DNA from: Mycobacterium marinum
GTDB taxonomy: Bacteria; Actinomycetota; Actinomycetes; Mycobacteriales; Mycobacteriaceae
Direction: 5' to 3'
NCBI RefSeq assembly: GCF_003391395.1
Contig: NZ_CP024190.1
Span: 5,456,001 to 5,520,000 of the forward strand
Length of the DNA: 64,000 bases
This document shows positions 45,157 to 54,208 of this stretch, piece by piece. The notes below the pieces were generated by a model. That model did no database searches, was not told the origin of the DNA, and saw only the letters and a program-made list of their open reading frames with translations. Numbering within the stretch: position 1 is the first letter of the stretch; each line of letters opens with the position of its first letter. Both the position numbers and the translations under genes were made by a program.

Positions 45157-46182
45157 CTATGCGGCGGGCGAAGCGGCCAAGTGCTGGCGCTGCGGCTCGC
45201 TGCGATACCGAGACGGCTCCCCATCGATCTTGCAGATACGCCACATCAACCGCGCCGAGCGAGTCTGCATCAGACCGGTGTCGTGGGCCAGCATCCGCAC
45301 GTCGGCGAACATGTCGCGCAACCACTTTCGCGACTCTGGCGATCTGAAGAACAGCTCCTTTTTGACCTCACGCGGGATGTCGAACTCCGCCCAGAACTCC
45401 TTCGGCGGCACCAGGATCGCATTGGCCAGCGACCGCATCGTCAGCGGCAAGTACAGCGAGATCCAGAACCGCTGCCGCTTGGTGAGCTTCGGCAAGCGTT
45501 TGCGGAGGAATTCGTGCGCGAACGAGATGTGCCGGGCTTCCTCGGCGACATGGATGGCCATCACCCGTTCCATGACCGGATGGAGCAACTTACCTTCGCG
45601 CAACACGTTCTTTTGGGTGTGGTCGATGGGCTCCTCGCCGGCGAGCACACCAATGAAGAACGCCACCGGCAGGGGGCCGGCCACCAATGGAACCAACGGC
45701 GAAATCCAACGCAACCGCCGGGGCATCCCGGGCACGTCGGCGCCGACACGGTTGACCATCTCCTGGAACATCATGGTGTGGTTGCACTCTTCGACCGATT
45801 CGTGCAGGCAGTACCGATACTCCGGTGATCCGTTGGGCATCCAGAAGGTGTAGTTCATCAGGCCCCTGACCAGGATGGACTCAAAATGCAGCCCAACCTT
45901 GGCCACGTTGGCCTGCCGCCACATCCCGATCTTGATCTTGCGTTCTTCGGATTGAGCCTGGTACCAGGGATGGCGCCCCAACGGGTCCGTTGCCGGGAGG
46001 ATCCACCGGGGATCGTTGTCAGTGACAGCGAACTCCGGTGACTCCCAATCGATATCGGTGTACGGGTTGAAATTCCGCCGCACAGACCCCTCGGACAGTG
46101 TGGCGAGCATTTCCACGTACTCGGCGTCGTCGCGCACTTCCATATTGCGGCGCCACCGCCGAACCATTCGCGTCCTGGCCAT
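45157..46182 (-). CDS. AurF-like diiron oxygenase (Rv0885-like)
   Basis: 341 residues, with GAGGAGGG upstream of ATG 46182. The four-helix diiron ligand set is visible: Glu in HFESILVRG, Glu/His in HESVEECNHTMMFQEM, and EARH in HVAEEARHISFAHEF. This matches the AurF p-aminobenzoate N-oxygenase family (DUF3066/PF11583 group). A membrane-like helix lies around PLVPLVAGPLPVAFFIGVL. Substrate unknown. It is cotranscribed with fprB, a likely reductase partner, and divergent from serC. Confidence 0.9.
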   Translation of the reverse strand: MARTRMVRRWRRNMEVRDDAEYVEMLATLSEGSVRRNFNPYTDIDWESPEFAVTDNDPRWILPATDPLGRHPWYQAQSEERKIKIGMWRQANVAKVGLHFESILVRGLMNYTFWMPNGSPEYRYCLHESVEECNHTMMFQEMVNRVGADVPGMPRRLRWISPLVPLVAGPLPVAFFIGVLAGEEPIDHTQKNVLREGKLLHPVMERVMAIHVAEEARHISFAHEFLRKRLPKLTKRQRFWISLYLPLTMRSLANAILVPPKEFWAEFDIPREVKKELFFRSPESRKWLRDMFADVRMLAHDTGLMQTRSARLMWRICKIDGEPSRYRSEPQRQHLAASPAA

Positions 46183-46374
46183 TACAGCCCTCCTCGATGA
46201 GGTTTACATTCGGACGTGTGATGAACACGGTACCGCTGGTACCGGGAATTATCTAGACCCCGGACGACTCAGTGACCCACACCCCAATGGGCGGCCAACT
46301 GTGGGCTCGCTCACATCGGATCGCGCTGCCAGGCATTTTTCGGCCCGCTTGGTCACCACCGCGCCACCTCTCAT

Positions 46375-46380
46375 TACCCT
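46375..46380 (+). promoter_or_regulatory. -10 element for leaderless serC
   Basis: TACCCT is followed by seven bases and then the serC ATG at 46388. No Shine-Dalgarno is visible, so transcription probably starts at the start codon. Confidence 0.45.
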
Positions 46381-46387
46381 GATTACC

Positions 46388-47518
46388 ATGGCTGACCAGC
46401 TCGCGACTTCCCTCGACATTCCCGCCAACCTCAAGCCCAGCGACGGGCGCTTCGGATGCGGCCCGTCCAAGGTCCGGCCCGCCCAATTGCAGGCCCTGAC
46501 CAGCACCGCAGCCGAGCTGTTCGGCACCTCCCACCGTCAGGCACCGATCAAGAATCTGGTCGGCCAGGTGCGGTCGGGGCTGACCGACCTCTTTTCGTTG
46601 CCCGACGGCTACGAGGTCATTCTGGGCAACGGCGGCGCGACGGCGTTCTGGGACGCCGCGGCCTTCGGCTTGATCGACAAACGGTCGTTGCACCTGACCT
46701 ACGGCGAGTTCAGCTCGAAGTTCGCCTCGGCCGTCGCCAAGAACCCGTTCATCGGCGACCCGATCATCATCAAGGCCGACCCGGGCAGCGCACCCGAACC
46801 GCAGGCCGACCCCTCCGTGGATGTCGTTGCCTGGGCCCACAACGAGACATCGACCGGTGTGGCGGTGCCGGTGCATCGTCCGGCCGGCTCAGGCGAAGCG
46901 TTGGTTGTCATCGACGCCACCTCGGGCGCCGGCGGCCTGCCGGTGGACATCACCGAGGTCGACGCCTACTACTTCGCGCCACAGAAGAACTTCGCCAGCG
47001 ACGGCGGCCTCTGGCTGGCCATCATGAGCCCGGCCGCGCTGGCGCGCGTCGAGGCCATCGCCGCGTCCGGCCGGTGGGTCCCCGACTGCTTGTCGCTGCC
47101 GATAGCGATCGAGAACAGCCTGAAGAACCAGACCTACAACACTCCGGCGATCGCCACCCTGGTGCTGCTGGCCGAACAGCTCGACTGGCTGCTCGGCAAT
47201 GGCGGGCTGGACTGGGCCGTCAAGCGCACCGCCGACTCGTCGCAGCGGTTGTACTCGTGGGCGCAGGAACGTCCCTACACCACCCCGTTCGTCAGCGATC
47301 CCGCCCTGCGCTCACAGGTGGTGGGCACGATCGACTTCGTTGACGACGTGGACGCCGCCGCCGTAGCCAAGACCCTGCGGGCAAACGGCATCGTCGACAC
47401 CGAGCCGTACCGCAAGCTGGGCCGCAACCAGCTGCGGGTCGCGATGTTCCCCGCGGTGGAACCCGACGACATCAGCGCACTCACCCAGTGCATCGACTGG
47501 GTTGTCGAGCGTCTTTAA
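46388..47518 (+). CDS. serC: Phosphoserine aminotransferase SerC
   Basis: 376 residues from ATG 46388 (MADQLATSLDIPANLKPSDGRF in outline), the length of Rv0884c. It is a PLP enzyme of aminotransferase class V: GCGPSKVRP, GNGGATAFWDAA, AHNETSTGV, the Asp of VVIDATSGAGG, and the Schiff-base Lys in YYFAPQKNFASDGG. It converts 3-phosphohydroxypyruvate and glutamate to O-phosphoserine, feeding serine, and through CysM cysteine, synthesis. It would also supply O-phosphoserine to the CysM paralog at 24 kb. Confidence 0.95.
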   Translation: MADQLATSLDIPANLKPSDGRFGCGPSKVRPAQLQALTSTAAELFGTSHRQAPIKNLVGQVRSGLTDLFSLPDGYEVILGNGGATAFWDAAAFGLIDKRSLHLTYGEFSSKFASAVAKNPFIGDPIIIKADPGSAPEPQADPSVDVVAWAHNETSTGVAVPVHRPAGSGEALVVIDATSGAGGLPVDITEVDAYYFAPQKNFASDGGLWLAIMSPAALARVEAIAASGRWVPDCLSLPIAIENSLKNQTYNTPAIATLVLLAEQLDWLLGNGGLDWAVKRTADSSQRLYSWAQERPYTTPFVSDPALRSQVVGTIDFVDDVDAAAVAKTLRANGIVDTEPYRKLGRNQLRVAMFPAVEPDDISALTQCIDWVVERL

Positions 47519-47561
47519 CCTCGCCGTTATCAACCGGCAACCGTCCAGCGTGTCAGCGCGG

Positions 47562-47580
47562 CGGCAGCCTTTCGCTGCCG
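47562..47580 (+). terminator. Short hairpin after serC
   Basis: cggcagc (47562-47568) pairs with gctgccg (47574-47580), loop ctttc, starting 43 bases after the serC stop and followed by taaagtt. It is a small terminator-like structure before sepH. Confidence 0.4.
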
Positions 47581-47639
47581 TAAAGTTCGCAACGTAACAG
47601 GTCCGGTGCCGACCTGCACGGAGCCTGCGAGGAGAAGCC

Positions 47640-48431
47640 ATGCGGGAACTGAGAGTGGTTGGGCTCGACGCCGACGGCAAATACATTCTCTGCGAGGGTG
47701 TCGACTCAACCGAGAAATACAAGCTGCCCGCCGATGACCGGCTGCGGGCCGCGTTGAAGCGCCAACCGATACCGCCCGAGCAACCACAACTCGACATAGA
47801 AGTCACCAACATGCTCAGTCCCAAGGAAATTCAGGCTCGCATCCGCGCCGGGGCATCTGTCGAACAGGTCGCCACCGCGTCAGGCTCAGACATCGCGCGC
47901 ATCCAACGCTTTGCCCACCCGGTGTTGCTGGAACGCTCGCGCGCCGCCGAACTGGCGACGGCCGCGCACCCCATGCTCGCCGACGGCCCCGCGGTTCTGA
48001 CGCTGCTTGAAACCATCACCGCAGCGCTGGTGACCCGTGGCCTCAACCCCGAACGGCTCGACTGGGACGCCTGGCGCAACGAAGACGGCCGCTGGACGGT
48101 ACAGCTTGCCTGGAAGGCCGGCCGCTCGGACAACCTCGCGCATTTCCGTTTCGCCCCGGGAGCCCACGGCGGCACGGTCACCGCGATCGACGACGCGGCC
48201 AGCGAACTAATCGACCCGGAGTACAAGGCACCGCTACGGCCCCTGGCGCCGGTCTCGCACCTGGCCTTCGACGAACCCGCAAAGCCGGCCAAGCAGGCAA
48301 AGCCCGCCAAACCGGCGAAGCAGACCCCGCCCGCTCCGGCCGAACAACCCGCCAGCAGCCGCCGTGGCAAGCCGGCCATCCCGGCCTGGGAGGACGTGCT
48401 GCTCGGGGTGCGTTCGAGCGGCCAGCGCTAG
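47640..48431 (+). CDS. sepH: Septation protein SepH (Rv0883c-like)
   Basis: 263 residues. The N-terminal DUF3071 domain starts MRELRVVGLDADGKYILCEG and contains a helix-turn-helix (SPKEIQARIRAGASVEQVATASG) then IQRFAHPVLLERSRAAELA. The C-terminus is Lys/Pro/Ala-rich (AKPAKQAKPAKPAKQ) and ends in a conserved PAWEDVLLGVR motif. SepH was described in Streptomyces and mycobacteria as a direct FtsZ-binding protein that promotes filament assembly and division. The gene ends in a four-base convergent overlap with the next gene. Confidence 0.92.
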   Translation: MRELRVVGLDADGKYILCEGVDSTEKYKLPADDRLRAALKRQPIPPEQPQLDIEVTNMLSPKEIQARIRAGASVEQVATASGSDIARIQRFAHPVLLERSRAAELATAAHPMLADGPAVLTLLETITAALVTRGLNPERLDWDAWRNEDGRWTVQLAWKAGRSDNLAHFRFAPGAHGGTVTAIDDAASELIDPEYKAPLRPLAPVSHLAFDEPAKPAKQAKPAKPAKQTPPAPAEQPASSRRGKPAIPAWEDVLLGVRSSGQR

Positions 48432-48715
48432 CGGCTGCCCAATCCGGCGAGGCCGATCAGCGCCAACCACGCCACGGCCACACCCACCCCCGCTCCCAGC
48501 ACAAACCAGCGCAGCACCGGGGTGTTCCGCCAGCCCCAGAGCGACGGTGCCAGCCCGCCGACCGCCACGATGTTGAGACCGACCGCCAGCAGCGGATGCA
48601 CGCGAATGAGCCCGATGCTGAGCACCGCATCGCCAACCCCTACCACCGCTGCGACAAAGGCGGCCACCGCCAAACCCGCAGCCCAGGGGACAGATTCACC
48701 GCGTTCGTCAGTCAC
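48428..48715 (-). CDS. Small membrane protein (Rv0882-like)
   Basis: 95 residues with three hydrophobic segments (about 10-32, 38-60 and 70-90). No catalytic motif; length and synteny match Rv0882. Its start overlaps the stop of the upstream methyltransferase gene by four bases, so it is cotranscribed with it. Function unknown. Confidence 0.85.
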   Translation of the reverse strand: MTDERGESVPWAAGLAVAAFVAAVVGVGDAVLSIGLIRVHPLLAVGLNIVAVGGLAPSLWGWRNTPVLRWFVLGAGVGVAVAWLALIGLAGLGSR

Positions 48716-49551
48716 TGGCCGAGCCTAGCCCGCTCATAGAAGGCCAAAGCGGCCGCCGTCGCCACGTTGAGCGAGTCGGTGCCCCGCGACATTGGGATGC
48801 GCACCCGCAGGTCGCTGATCCGCAGCGCAGCCGCCGTCAGTCCCGGTCCCTCCGCGCCCACCAGCAAGGCAACCGGTTGATCGCCCACGGCGTCCATCGC
48901 CTCGGGCAGCGCACGAGCGTCGCCCTTGGGTGTCAGCGCCAAGAGCCGAAATCCGCGTTCTTTCAGTGCGACAAGCTCCGCGGGCCAATCGGTTGCGCGC
49001 GCGTAGGGCACCAGCAACGCGTGCCCCATGGACACGCGCACCGCGCGGCGGTACAGCGGATCCGCGCAGCCGCTGCCGAAAATCACCGCGTCCACGCCCA
49101 GGCCGGCCGCGTTGCGAAAGATCGAGCCCAGATTCTCGTGGTCATTGACACCTTCGAGAACAGCGATGGTGCGGGCGCCATCCACGACTTGCCCAACGCT
49201 GGGCTCGACCACCCGGCTCGCGGCGGCTAACACGCCACGATTGAGGTGAAACCCGACCACCTGCGCCATGACGTCCGGGGAGACCCGGTAGTAAGGTGCC
49301 CCAACGCCGGCCAGATCGTCTTTCAGCTCGAGCAATCTGCGATCGGTCCCAAGCAACGCGCGCGGCGAAAACCGCGACGCCAGCATGCGCTGGACGACCA
49401 ACACACCCTCGGCGATCACCAACCCTTTGCCCGACGGCAGGTCGGGCCGGCGGTCGATGCTGTTGAGGTCGCGGAAATCATCGAGGCACGGGTCGTCGGG
49501 ATCGCTGACATCTCGCACATCGACGTCGCGAACATGGCTGTGCGCGGTCAC
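48712..49551 (-). CDS. SpoU-family rRNA/tRNA 2'-O-methyltransferase (Rv0881-like)
   Basis: 279 residues from GTG 49551, which overlaps the MarR stop as GTGA; an in-frame start at 49647 would run deep into the MarR gene. It has an N-terminal SpoU substrate-binding domain with GKGLVIAEGVLVVQRML. The C-terminal SPOUT knot domain carries motif 1 LEGVNDHENLGSIFRNAA, motif 2 LLVGAEGPGLT, and motif 3 RIPMSRGTDSLNVATAAAL. The trefoil-knot S-adenosylmethionine site is complete. The RNA target is not known from sequence. Confidence 0.92.
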   Translation of the reverse strand: MTAHSHVRDVDVRDVSDPDDPCLDDFRDLNSIDRRPDLPSGKGLVIAEGVLVVQRMLASRFSPRALLGTDRRLLELKDDLAGVGAPYYRVSPDVMAQVVGFHLNRGVLAAASRVVEPSVGQVVDGARTIAVLEGVNDHENLGSIFRNAAGLGVDAVIFGSGCADPLYRRAVRVSMGHALLVPYARATDWPAELVALKERGFRLLALTPKGDARALPEAMDAVGDQPVALLVGAEGPGLTAAALRISDLRVRIPMSRGTDSLNVATAAALAFYERARLGQ

Positions 49552-49979
49552 GGGCTTTCGTCGACCAGCGCCATCATGATGTCGGCGGCGTTGCGCAGAA
49601 TCTCGCGCTTGTCGCCGTCCAGCGTCGCCAAGCGCTCGGCCAGCCATTCCTGGCGGGCCCGCCGCGCCGCTTTGACCAGCTCCGCACCCGCTTCGGACAC
49701 CGAGACCAGCACCTGGCGGCCGTCAACGGGGTGCGGCGTGCGATCCACCAGACCCATGTCGGCCAGCGAAGCGATCACCCGAGTCATCGACGGTGGGCGG
49801 ACCCGCTCGCGGATCGCCAACGCGCCGGGTGTCATCGCGCCCTCATTGGCCAACGTGGTCAATGCCGACAACTGAGACAACGACACCGGCGACGAGGGGT
49901 TCCGAAATCGAAGTTGGCGGGCCAACCGCATAACTGCCAACGACAAGTCGCTAGCCAGCCGCCCATCGCTGTCAGGCAC
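49548..49979 (-). CDS. MarR-family transcriptional regulator (Rv0880-like)
   Basis: 143 residues, the same length as Rv0880. The winged helix-turn-helix spans SLSQLSALTTLANEGAMTPGALAIRE and the wing DRTPHPVDGRQVLVSVSEAG. It heads an operon with the SpoU methyltransferase and the small membrane protein (four-base overlaps), so it may regulate this operon. No operator was pinned down. Confidence 0.92.
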   Translation of the reverse strand: MPDSDGRLASDLSLAVMRLARQLRFRNPSSPVSLSQLSALTTLANEGAMTPGALAIRERVRPPSMTRVIASLADMGLVDRTPHPVDGRQVLVSVSEAGAELVKAARRARQEWLAERLATLDGDKREILRNAADIMMALVDESP

Positions 49980-50237
49980 AGCGCGAGGTTACATCGGAAC
50001 GCAATGGCGCGGGTTCAGAACGGCAAACCCATGCCCGCCGTGTCCGACGGCCAGGATTCGGCACGACCGCCCGCGCCCGCATTGGCACACCGCTTACCGA
50101 AGCCTGGCCGCGCCCGGGGCGGCCTGGGCCGATGGGTCGCTCGCGGACACGAGAACGACCCCGCCGTCGGCGCGACGGCAAACCCACCTGCATCCGCACG
50201 GCCGCCCGGATGACGACTTGGCTATCTTGGAGACACG

Positions 50238-50525
50238 ATGAGTATCGAGCCCGACCAAAGCCCCGAACCGCCTCCGCTACCGGCGGTCCTGCTCGAGGTG
50301 TGGCCGGTCATCTTGGTCGGAGCGCTCGCCTGGTTGGGCGCGGCCATGGCGGCGTTCCTGGTACCCAGCCTGCAGGGCTGGCGTCCAGTGACGGTGGCCG
50401 GACTGGGGGTGGGATTGTTCGGTACCTGCCTTTTCGTCTGGCAGCTTGCCGCTGCCCGCCGCGGTGCGCGCGGCGCTCAGGCCGGACTCGAGACCTACCT
50501 CGACCAGCAGCAAATCGATCGGTAA
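50238..50525 (+). CDS. DUF2530 small membrane protein (Rv0879c-like)
   Basis: 95 residues, with GGAG five bases before ATG 50238. Two transmembrane helices (about 20-42 and 50-70) follow a Pro-rich acidic N-terminus, with a soluble C-terminal tail. The pattern matches DUF2530 of actinobacteria. Function unknown. It is followed after 20 bases by the SRPBCC gene, likely in the same transcript. Confidence 0.85.
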   Translation: MSIEPDQSPEPPPLPAVLLEVWPVILVGALAWLGAAMAAFLVPSLQGWRPVTVAGLGVGLFGTCLFVWQLAAARRGARGAQAGLETYLDQQQIDR

Positions 50526-50545
50526 TTGCCTACCCGGGAGGACCC

Positions 50546-51001
50546 ATGGCATCTCCGCTGTTGCAAACGCACATTGATATCGACGCGCCACCCTCGAAGG
50601 TCTGGGCGTTGATATCCGATCTGCGACGAATGCCCGAGTGGAGCCCGCAGTGCCGCTGGATGCACCAATTCGGCCCGTTGCGCCAGGGCACCCGCACCCT
50701 GAACTTCAACCGCCGCAACCGCCTGTTCTGGCCCACCAGCTCCCGAATCGTGGACGTCATCCCCGAGCAGAAGCTGGCATTCCGGGTCGATACCAACCGC
50801 ACGATCTGGAGCTATGAGCTGGAGCCGCACGGCGCGGGAACCCGGCTGACCGAGAGCCGTCACGCCGAAAACGGCGTCAGCGCATTCTCGAGCATGTCGG
50901 TGAATGCCCTGCTCGGCGGCAACACGAACTTTGAACGTGAGCTGGTCGAAGGCATGAACACCTCGCTGGCCAGGATCAAGGCTGCCGCCGAAGCAGGCTA
51001 G
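50546..51001 (+). CDS. SRPBCC-fold (polyketide cyclase/START-like) protein
   Basis: 151 residues from ATG 50546, after GGGAGGA. The start MASPLLQTHIDIDAPPSKVWALISDLRRMPEWSP in outline is the SRPBCC beta1-alpha1 region; a C-terminal long helix (NFERELVEGMNTSLARIKAAAEA) closes the ligand cavity. It binds a hydrophobic ligand or acts as a cyclase/hydrolase; no specific role can be assigned. As I recall, H37Rv has a PPE gene (PPE13) near here instead. It ends in a four-base convergent overlap with the DUF3027 gene. Confidence 0.85.
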   Translation: MASPLLQTHIDIDAPPSKVWALISDLRRMPEWSPQCRWMHQFGPLRQGTRTLNFNRRNRLFWPTSSRIVDVIPEQKLAFRVDTNRTIWSYELEPHGAGTRLTESRHAENGVSAFSSMSVNALLGGNTNFERELVEGMNTSLARIKAAAEAG

Positions 51002-51801
51002 TCCGACGACTCGGCCGGCTTCTCCACCACATCGAGCACTCCGTCGTCATACGGCTCGTACATCGGTGAGCCGGTGCCCGCCGGAGCGGGGGTATCCGAG
51101 TGCGCGCCGCAACCGTACTGCTTGTCGACAACGCGTCCGTCGGCCGCCAGTTCGTTACCGCATACCCCGAACATCGCACCCAGCGATCCGGCCAGCGGTA
51201 GGAAGAACCCACAGTCTCGACACACTCGCTTGGTCGATCGCGCCATCGGCGAATCGGGGCCGCAGTCTCCGTCATGCCATCGTTGGGCCGCCTCGGCACG
51301 GCCCCAACCGCTCATCACCCAGCGCCGGCCGAGCCCGACCTCTGCCGCGGTCTCATCGACCTGAGCGTCACCGCTGGCGGCGTAACCCGGCACCAGCCGT
51401 GGATCGTCCTTCGCCGGCGCCAGCAGGTCTCCCGGGCTTAGATCCCCCGGCCGTACCCGCTGCTCCCACGGCACCCAGGCCGGCGCCAGCAGCGCGGTTG
51501 GGCCCGGGACCAGCACCACCTCACTGACGGTGACCCGATCGGCACCGACGTAGCTGGCCACCACTGCGGCCCACTGCCAGCCCTGGTAGCCGGGCAGATG
51601 CGCCAGGAATCGGTGGGTGGCGGCATTGGGATCTTCGTAGCTGACGCCCAGGTAATCTCCGACAGCCTCGGGGCCGCTGAACTCCTCGACAGCCTCCCTG
51701 GCAAGCGCAACCGCACCCGTGAGCGTCGGCGCCAGCTCTTCGGGCCACTCGGCCACGGCCGTCGCGGAGGATTCCGTCGAGTCCTCAAAGGGTCCGGTCA
51801 C
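50998..51801 (-). CDS. DUF3027 protein (Rv0877-like)
   Basis: 267 residues from GTG 51801, which follows AAAGGAAAGGG; an upstream in-frame start at 51846 is less likely. The body carries the conserved DUF3027 features: HLPGYQGWQWAAVVA, LLAPAWVPWEQRVRPGDLSPGD, a GRRWVMSGWGR linker, and a zinc-ribbon-like CRDCGFFLPL with CGNE and CGAHS downstream. The paired cysteines suggest a metal site. Function unknown, conserved in actinobacteria. It is divergent from the MFS gene. Confidence 0.88.
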   Translation of the reverse strand: MTGPFEDSTESSATAVAEWPEELAPTLTGAVALAREAVEEFSGPEAVGDYLGVSYEDPNAATHRFLAHLPGYQGWQWAAVVASYVGADRVTVSEVVLVPGPTALLAPAWVPWEQRVRPGDLSPGDLLAPAKDDPRLVPGYAASGDAQVDETAAEVGLGRRWVMSGWGRAEAAQRWHDGDCGPDSPMARSTKRVCRDCGFFLPLAGSLGAMFGVCGNELAADGRVVDKQYGCGAHSDTPAPAGTGSPMYEPYDDGVLDVVEKPAESSD

Positions 51802-51905
51802 ATTCCCTTTCCTTTCTGCAAGCGACTCCATACTGCCGGAAGACACGGGGGGCGAGCCACACCCGGTTGCCTACACGGGGCGGCGAGATAGGACAGAATT
51901 GATTT

Positions 51906-53615
51906 GTGTCTGGATGGCGGCGTGATCACCAGGGCCGAATGGCCGCGTCCCCGGGCCGCCGGACCCGAAACGGATCGGTCAGTGAGCACCCGGGGATGGC
52001 GAACTACCCCACCGACGGCCCCGGCAACCGTCGCACGCGCCGTCCACCGCCCATGCCAAGCGCCAACCGCTACCTCCCGCCGCTGGACCGGGAGCCGGAA
52101 TCCGAAGACGACGCGGAGGGGAACGAGGCGCCCCCACCACCCCCGCGCGGTCTCAGCAGCGGTGAACGGATCACCGTCACCCGCGCCGCGGCAATGCGCA
52201 GCCGGGAGATGGGTTCGCGGATGTACTGGATGGTCCAGCGCGCCGCGACCGCCGACGGCGCCGACAAGTCGGGGTTGACCGCGCTGACGTGGCCGACGAT
52301 GGCTAACTTCGCGGTCGACTCCTCGATGGCTGTGGCACTGGCCAACACCTTGTTCTTCGCGGCGGCCAGCGGCGAGAGCAAATCCAAGGTGGCCCTCTAC
52401 CTGCTGATCACGATTGCTCCGTTCGCCGTGGTCGCCCCGTTGATCGGTCCCGCGCTGGACAAACTGCAGCACGGCCGGCGCGTCGCGTTGGCGCTCTCGT
52501 TCGGACTTCGCACGGTGTTGGCCTTGGTGCTGATCATGAACTACGACGGGGCCAGCGGAAGCTTCCCGTCCTGGGTGCTCTATCCCTGCGCACTGGCCAT
52601 GATGGTGTTGTCGAAGTCCTTCAGCGTGCTGCGCAGTGCCATGACGCCCCGGGTGATGCCGCCGTCCATCGACTTGGTGCGAGTCAACTCCCGCCTGACG
52701 GTATTCGGCCTGCTCGGCGGGACCATGGTCGGCGGTGCCGTCGCGGCGGGGGTCGAGTTCGCCTGCACCCGCCTGTTCGAGTTGCCGGGAGCGCTGTTCG
52801 TCGTTGTCGCGGTCACCGTGGCCGGTGCGCTGCTGTCCATGCGCATTCCGCGCTGGGTCGAGGTGACCGCGGGCGAGGTGCCCGCGACACTGAGCTACCA
52901 CCGCGACCGTGGCAGGCAACGCCGAAGCTGGCCCGAAGAAGTCAAGAATCTCAGCGGAGCATTGCGGCAACCCTTGGGCCGCAACATCATTACCTCGCTG
53001 TGGGGTAACTGCACCATCAAGGTGATGGTCGGCTTCCTGTTCTTGTACCCGGCGTTTGTCGCCAAGGCCCACGATGCCAACGGGTGGGTTCAGCTGGGGA
53101 TGCTGGGCTTGATCGGCGCGGCGGCCGCAATCGGCAATTTCGCCGGAAACTTCGCCAGCGCTCGCCTACAGCTGGGTAGGCCGGCGGTGCTGGTTGTGCG
53201 CTGCACCGTGGTGGTCACCGCTTTCGCGCTGGCGGCCGCGGTGGCCGGCAATCTCGTGACTGCCGCCATCGCCACCTTGGTCACGTCGGGCTCGAGTGCG
53301 ATCGCCAAGGCCTCACTGGATGCGTCGTTGCAACACGACCTCCCGGAGGAATCGCGGGCATCGGGCTTTGGCCGCTCGGAGTCGACCCTGCAGCTGGCAT
53401 GGGTCCTGGGCGGGGCGGTCGGCGTGCTGATCTACACCGACCTGTGGATCGGCTTCACCACGGTCAGCGCGCTGCTGATCCTGGGTCTGGCACAAACAAT
53501 TGTCAGCTTTCGGGGCGACTCGCTGATACCCGGCCTCGGGGGCAACCGTCCCGTCATGGCCGAGCAGGAGACCACGCGCCGGGGGACCGCAACGGCGGGA
53601 GTGGGACCGCAGTGA
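51906..53615 (+). CDS. MFS-like multi-pass membrane protein (Rv0876c-like)
   Basis: 569 residues from GTG 51906; GTG 51978 (545) or ATG 51996 (MANYPTDGPG, 539) give lengths closer to the H37Rv protein. A long soluble, Pro- and charge-rich N-terminus (about 100 residues) precedes about 12 transmembrane helices. The MFS-type loop GPALDKLQHGRRVALAL is recognisable, as is a second copy-like segment after the central loop. Substrate unknown. The stop overlaps the GTG of the next gene (GTGA), so the exported partner is cotranscribed. Confidence 0.85.
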   Translation: MSGWRRDHQGRMAASPGRRTRNGSVSEHPGMANYPTDGPGNRRTRRPPPMPSANRYLPPLDREPESEDDAEGNEAPPPPPRGLSSGERITVTRAAAMRSREMGSRMYWMVQRAATADGADKSGLTALTWPTMANFAVDSSMAVALANTLFFAAASGESKSKVALYLLITIAPFAVVAPLIGPALDKLQHGRRVALALSFGLRTVLALVLIMNYDGASGSFPSWVLYPCALAMMVLSKSFSVLRSAMTPRVMPPSIDLVRVNSRLTVFGLLGGTMVGGAVAAGVEFACTRLFELPGALFVVVAVTVAGALLSMRIPRWVEVTAGEVPATLSYHRDRGRQRRSWPEEVKNLSGALRQPLGRNIITSLWGNCTIKVMVGFLFLYPAFVAKAHDANGWVQLGMLGLIGAAAAIGNFAGNFASARLQLGRPAVLVVRCTVVVTAFALAAAVAGNLVTAAIATLVTSGSSAIAKASLDASLQHDLPEESRASGFGRSESTLQLAWVLGGAVGVLIYTDLWIGFTTVSALLILGLAQTIVSFRGDSLIPGLGGNRPVMAEQETTRRGTATAGVGPQ

Positions 53616-54100
53616 AACGCTGGATGACTGCGCTGATCGCAGTCGTGGTGCTGGGGTTGTCGGCGAGCGCGGGCGTCGGCGCCTGGCTACTGGCACGCAA
53701 TTCCGGTCCACAACGGCCCGAGATCAGCCTGTACTCGCACGGGCACCTGACCCGGGTAGGTCCATACATGTACTGCGACGTGCTCAGGCTCGACGAGTGC
53801 CAGACGCCGCAGACTCAGGGCGAACTGCCGGTGACCGAACGCTATCCGGTCCAGCTGTCGGTCCCGCAGGCCATTTCCCGGGCACCGTGGCGGCTGCTGC
53901 AGCTCTACGACGACCCGACCAATACCACCGCCGTCATCTTCCGGCCGAACAGTCGGTTGGCTGTCACCATCCCCACCGTCGACCCGCAACGCGGGCGGCT
54001 CACCGGGGTGGTCGTGCAGTTGCTGACGTTGGTGGTCGATCCCTCCGGTGAACTGCGGGAGGCACCGCACGCGGAATGGTCGGTGCGCGTGGTCTTCTAG
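53612..54100 (+). CDS. Exported/membrane-anchored protein (Rv0875c-like)
   Basis: 162 residues from GTG 53612 (KRWMTALIAVVVLGLSASAGVGAWLLARN in outline), the length of Rv0875c. An uncleaved or signal-type N-terminal helix precedes an extracytoplasmic domain. It has a pair of cysteines (CDVLRLDEC) and DUF2771-like segments (LQLYDDPTNTTAVIFRP, LTLVVDPSGELREAPHAEWSV in outline). No lipobox is seen. It is translationally coupled to the MFS gene, so it is likely an accessory subunit. Confidence 0.86.
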   Translation: MKRWMTALIAVVVLGLSASAGVGAWLLARNSGPQRPEISLYSHGHLTRVGPYMYCDVLRLDECQTPQTQGELPVTERYPVQLSVPQAISRAPWRLLQLYDDPTNTTAVIFRPNSRLAVTIPTVDPQRGRLTGVVVQLLTLVVDPSGELREAPHAEWSVRVVF

Positions 54101-54208
54101 CCACCTCATCGGCTCACCGGGCGTCGCGCCGTCGGCAGATCTTCGCGGGATCCCCCAACAACTCGACATTCGCTCGGACGTGTCGGTACGGCCAGGCACC
54201 GTGTCGGC

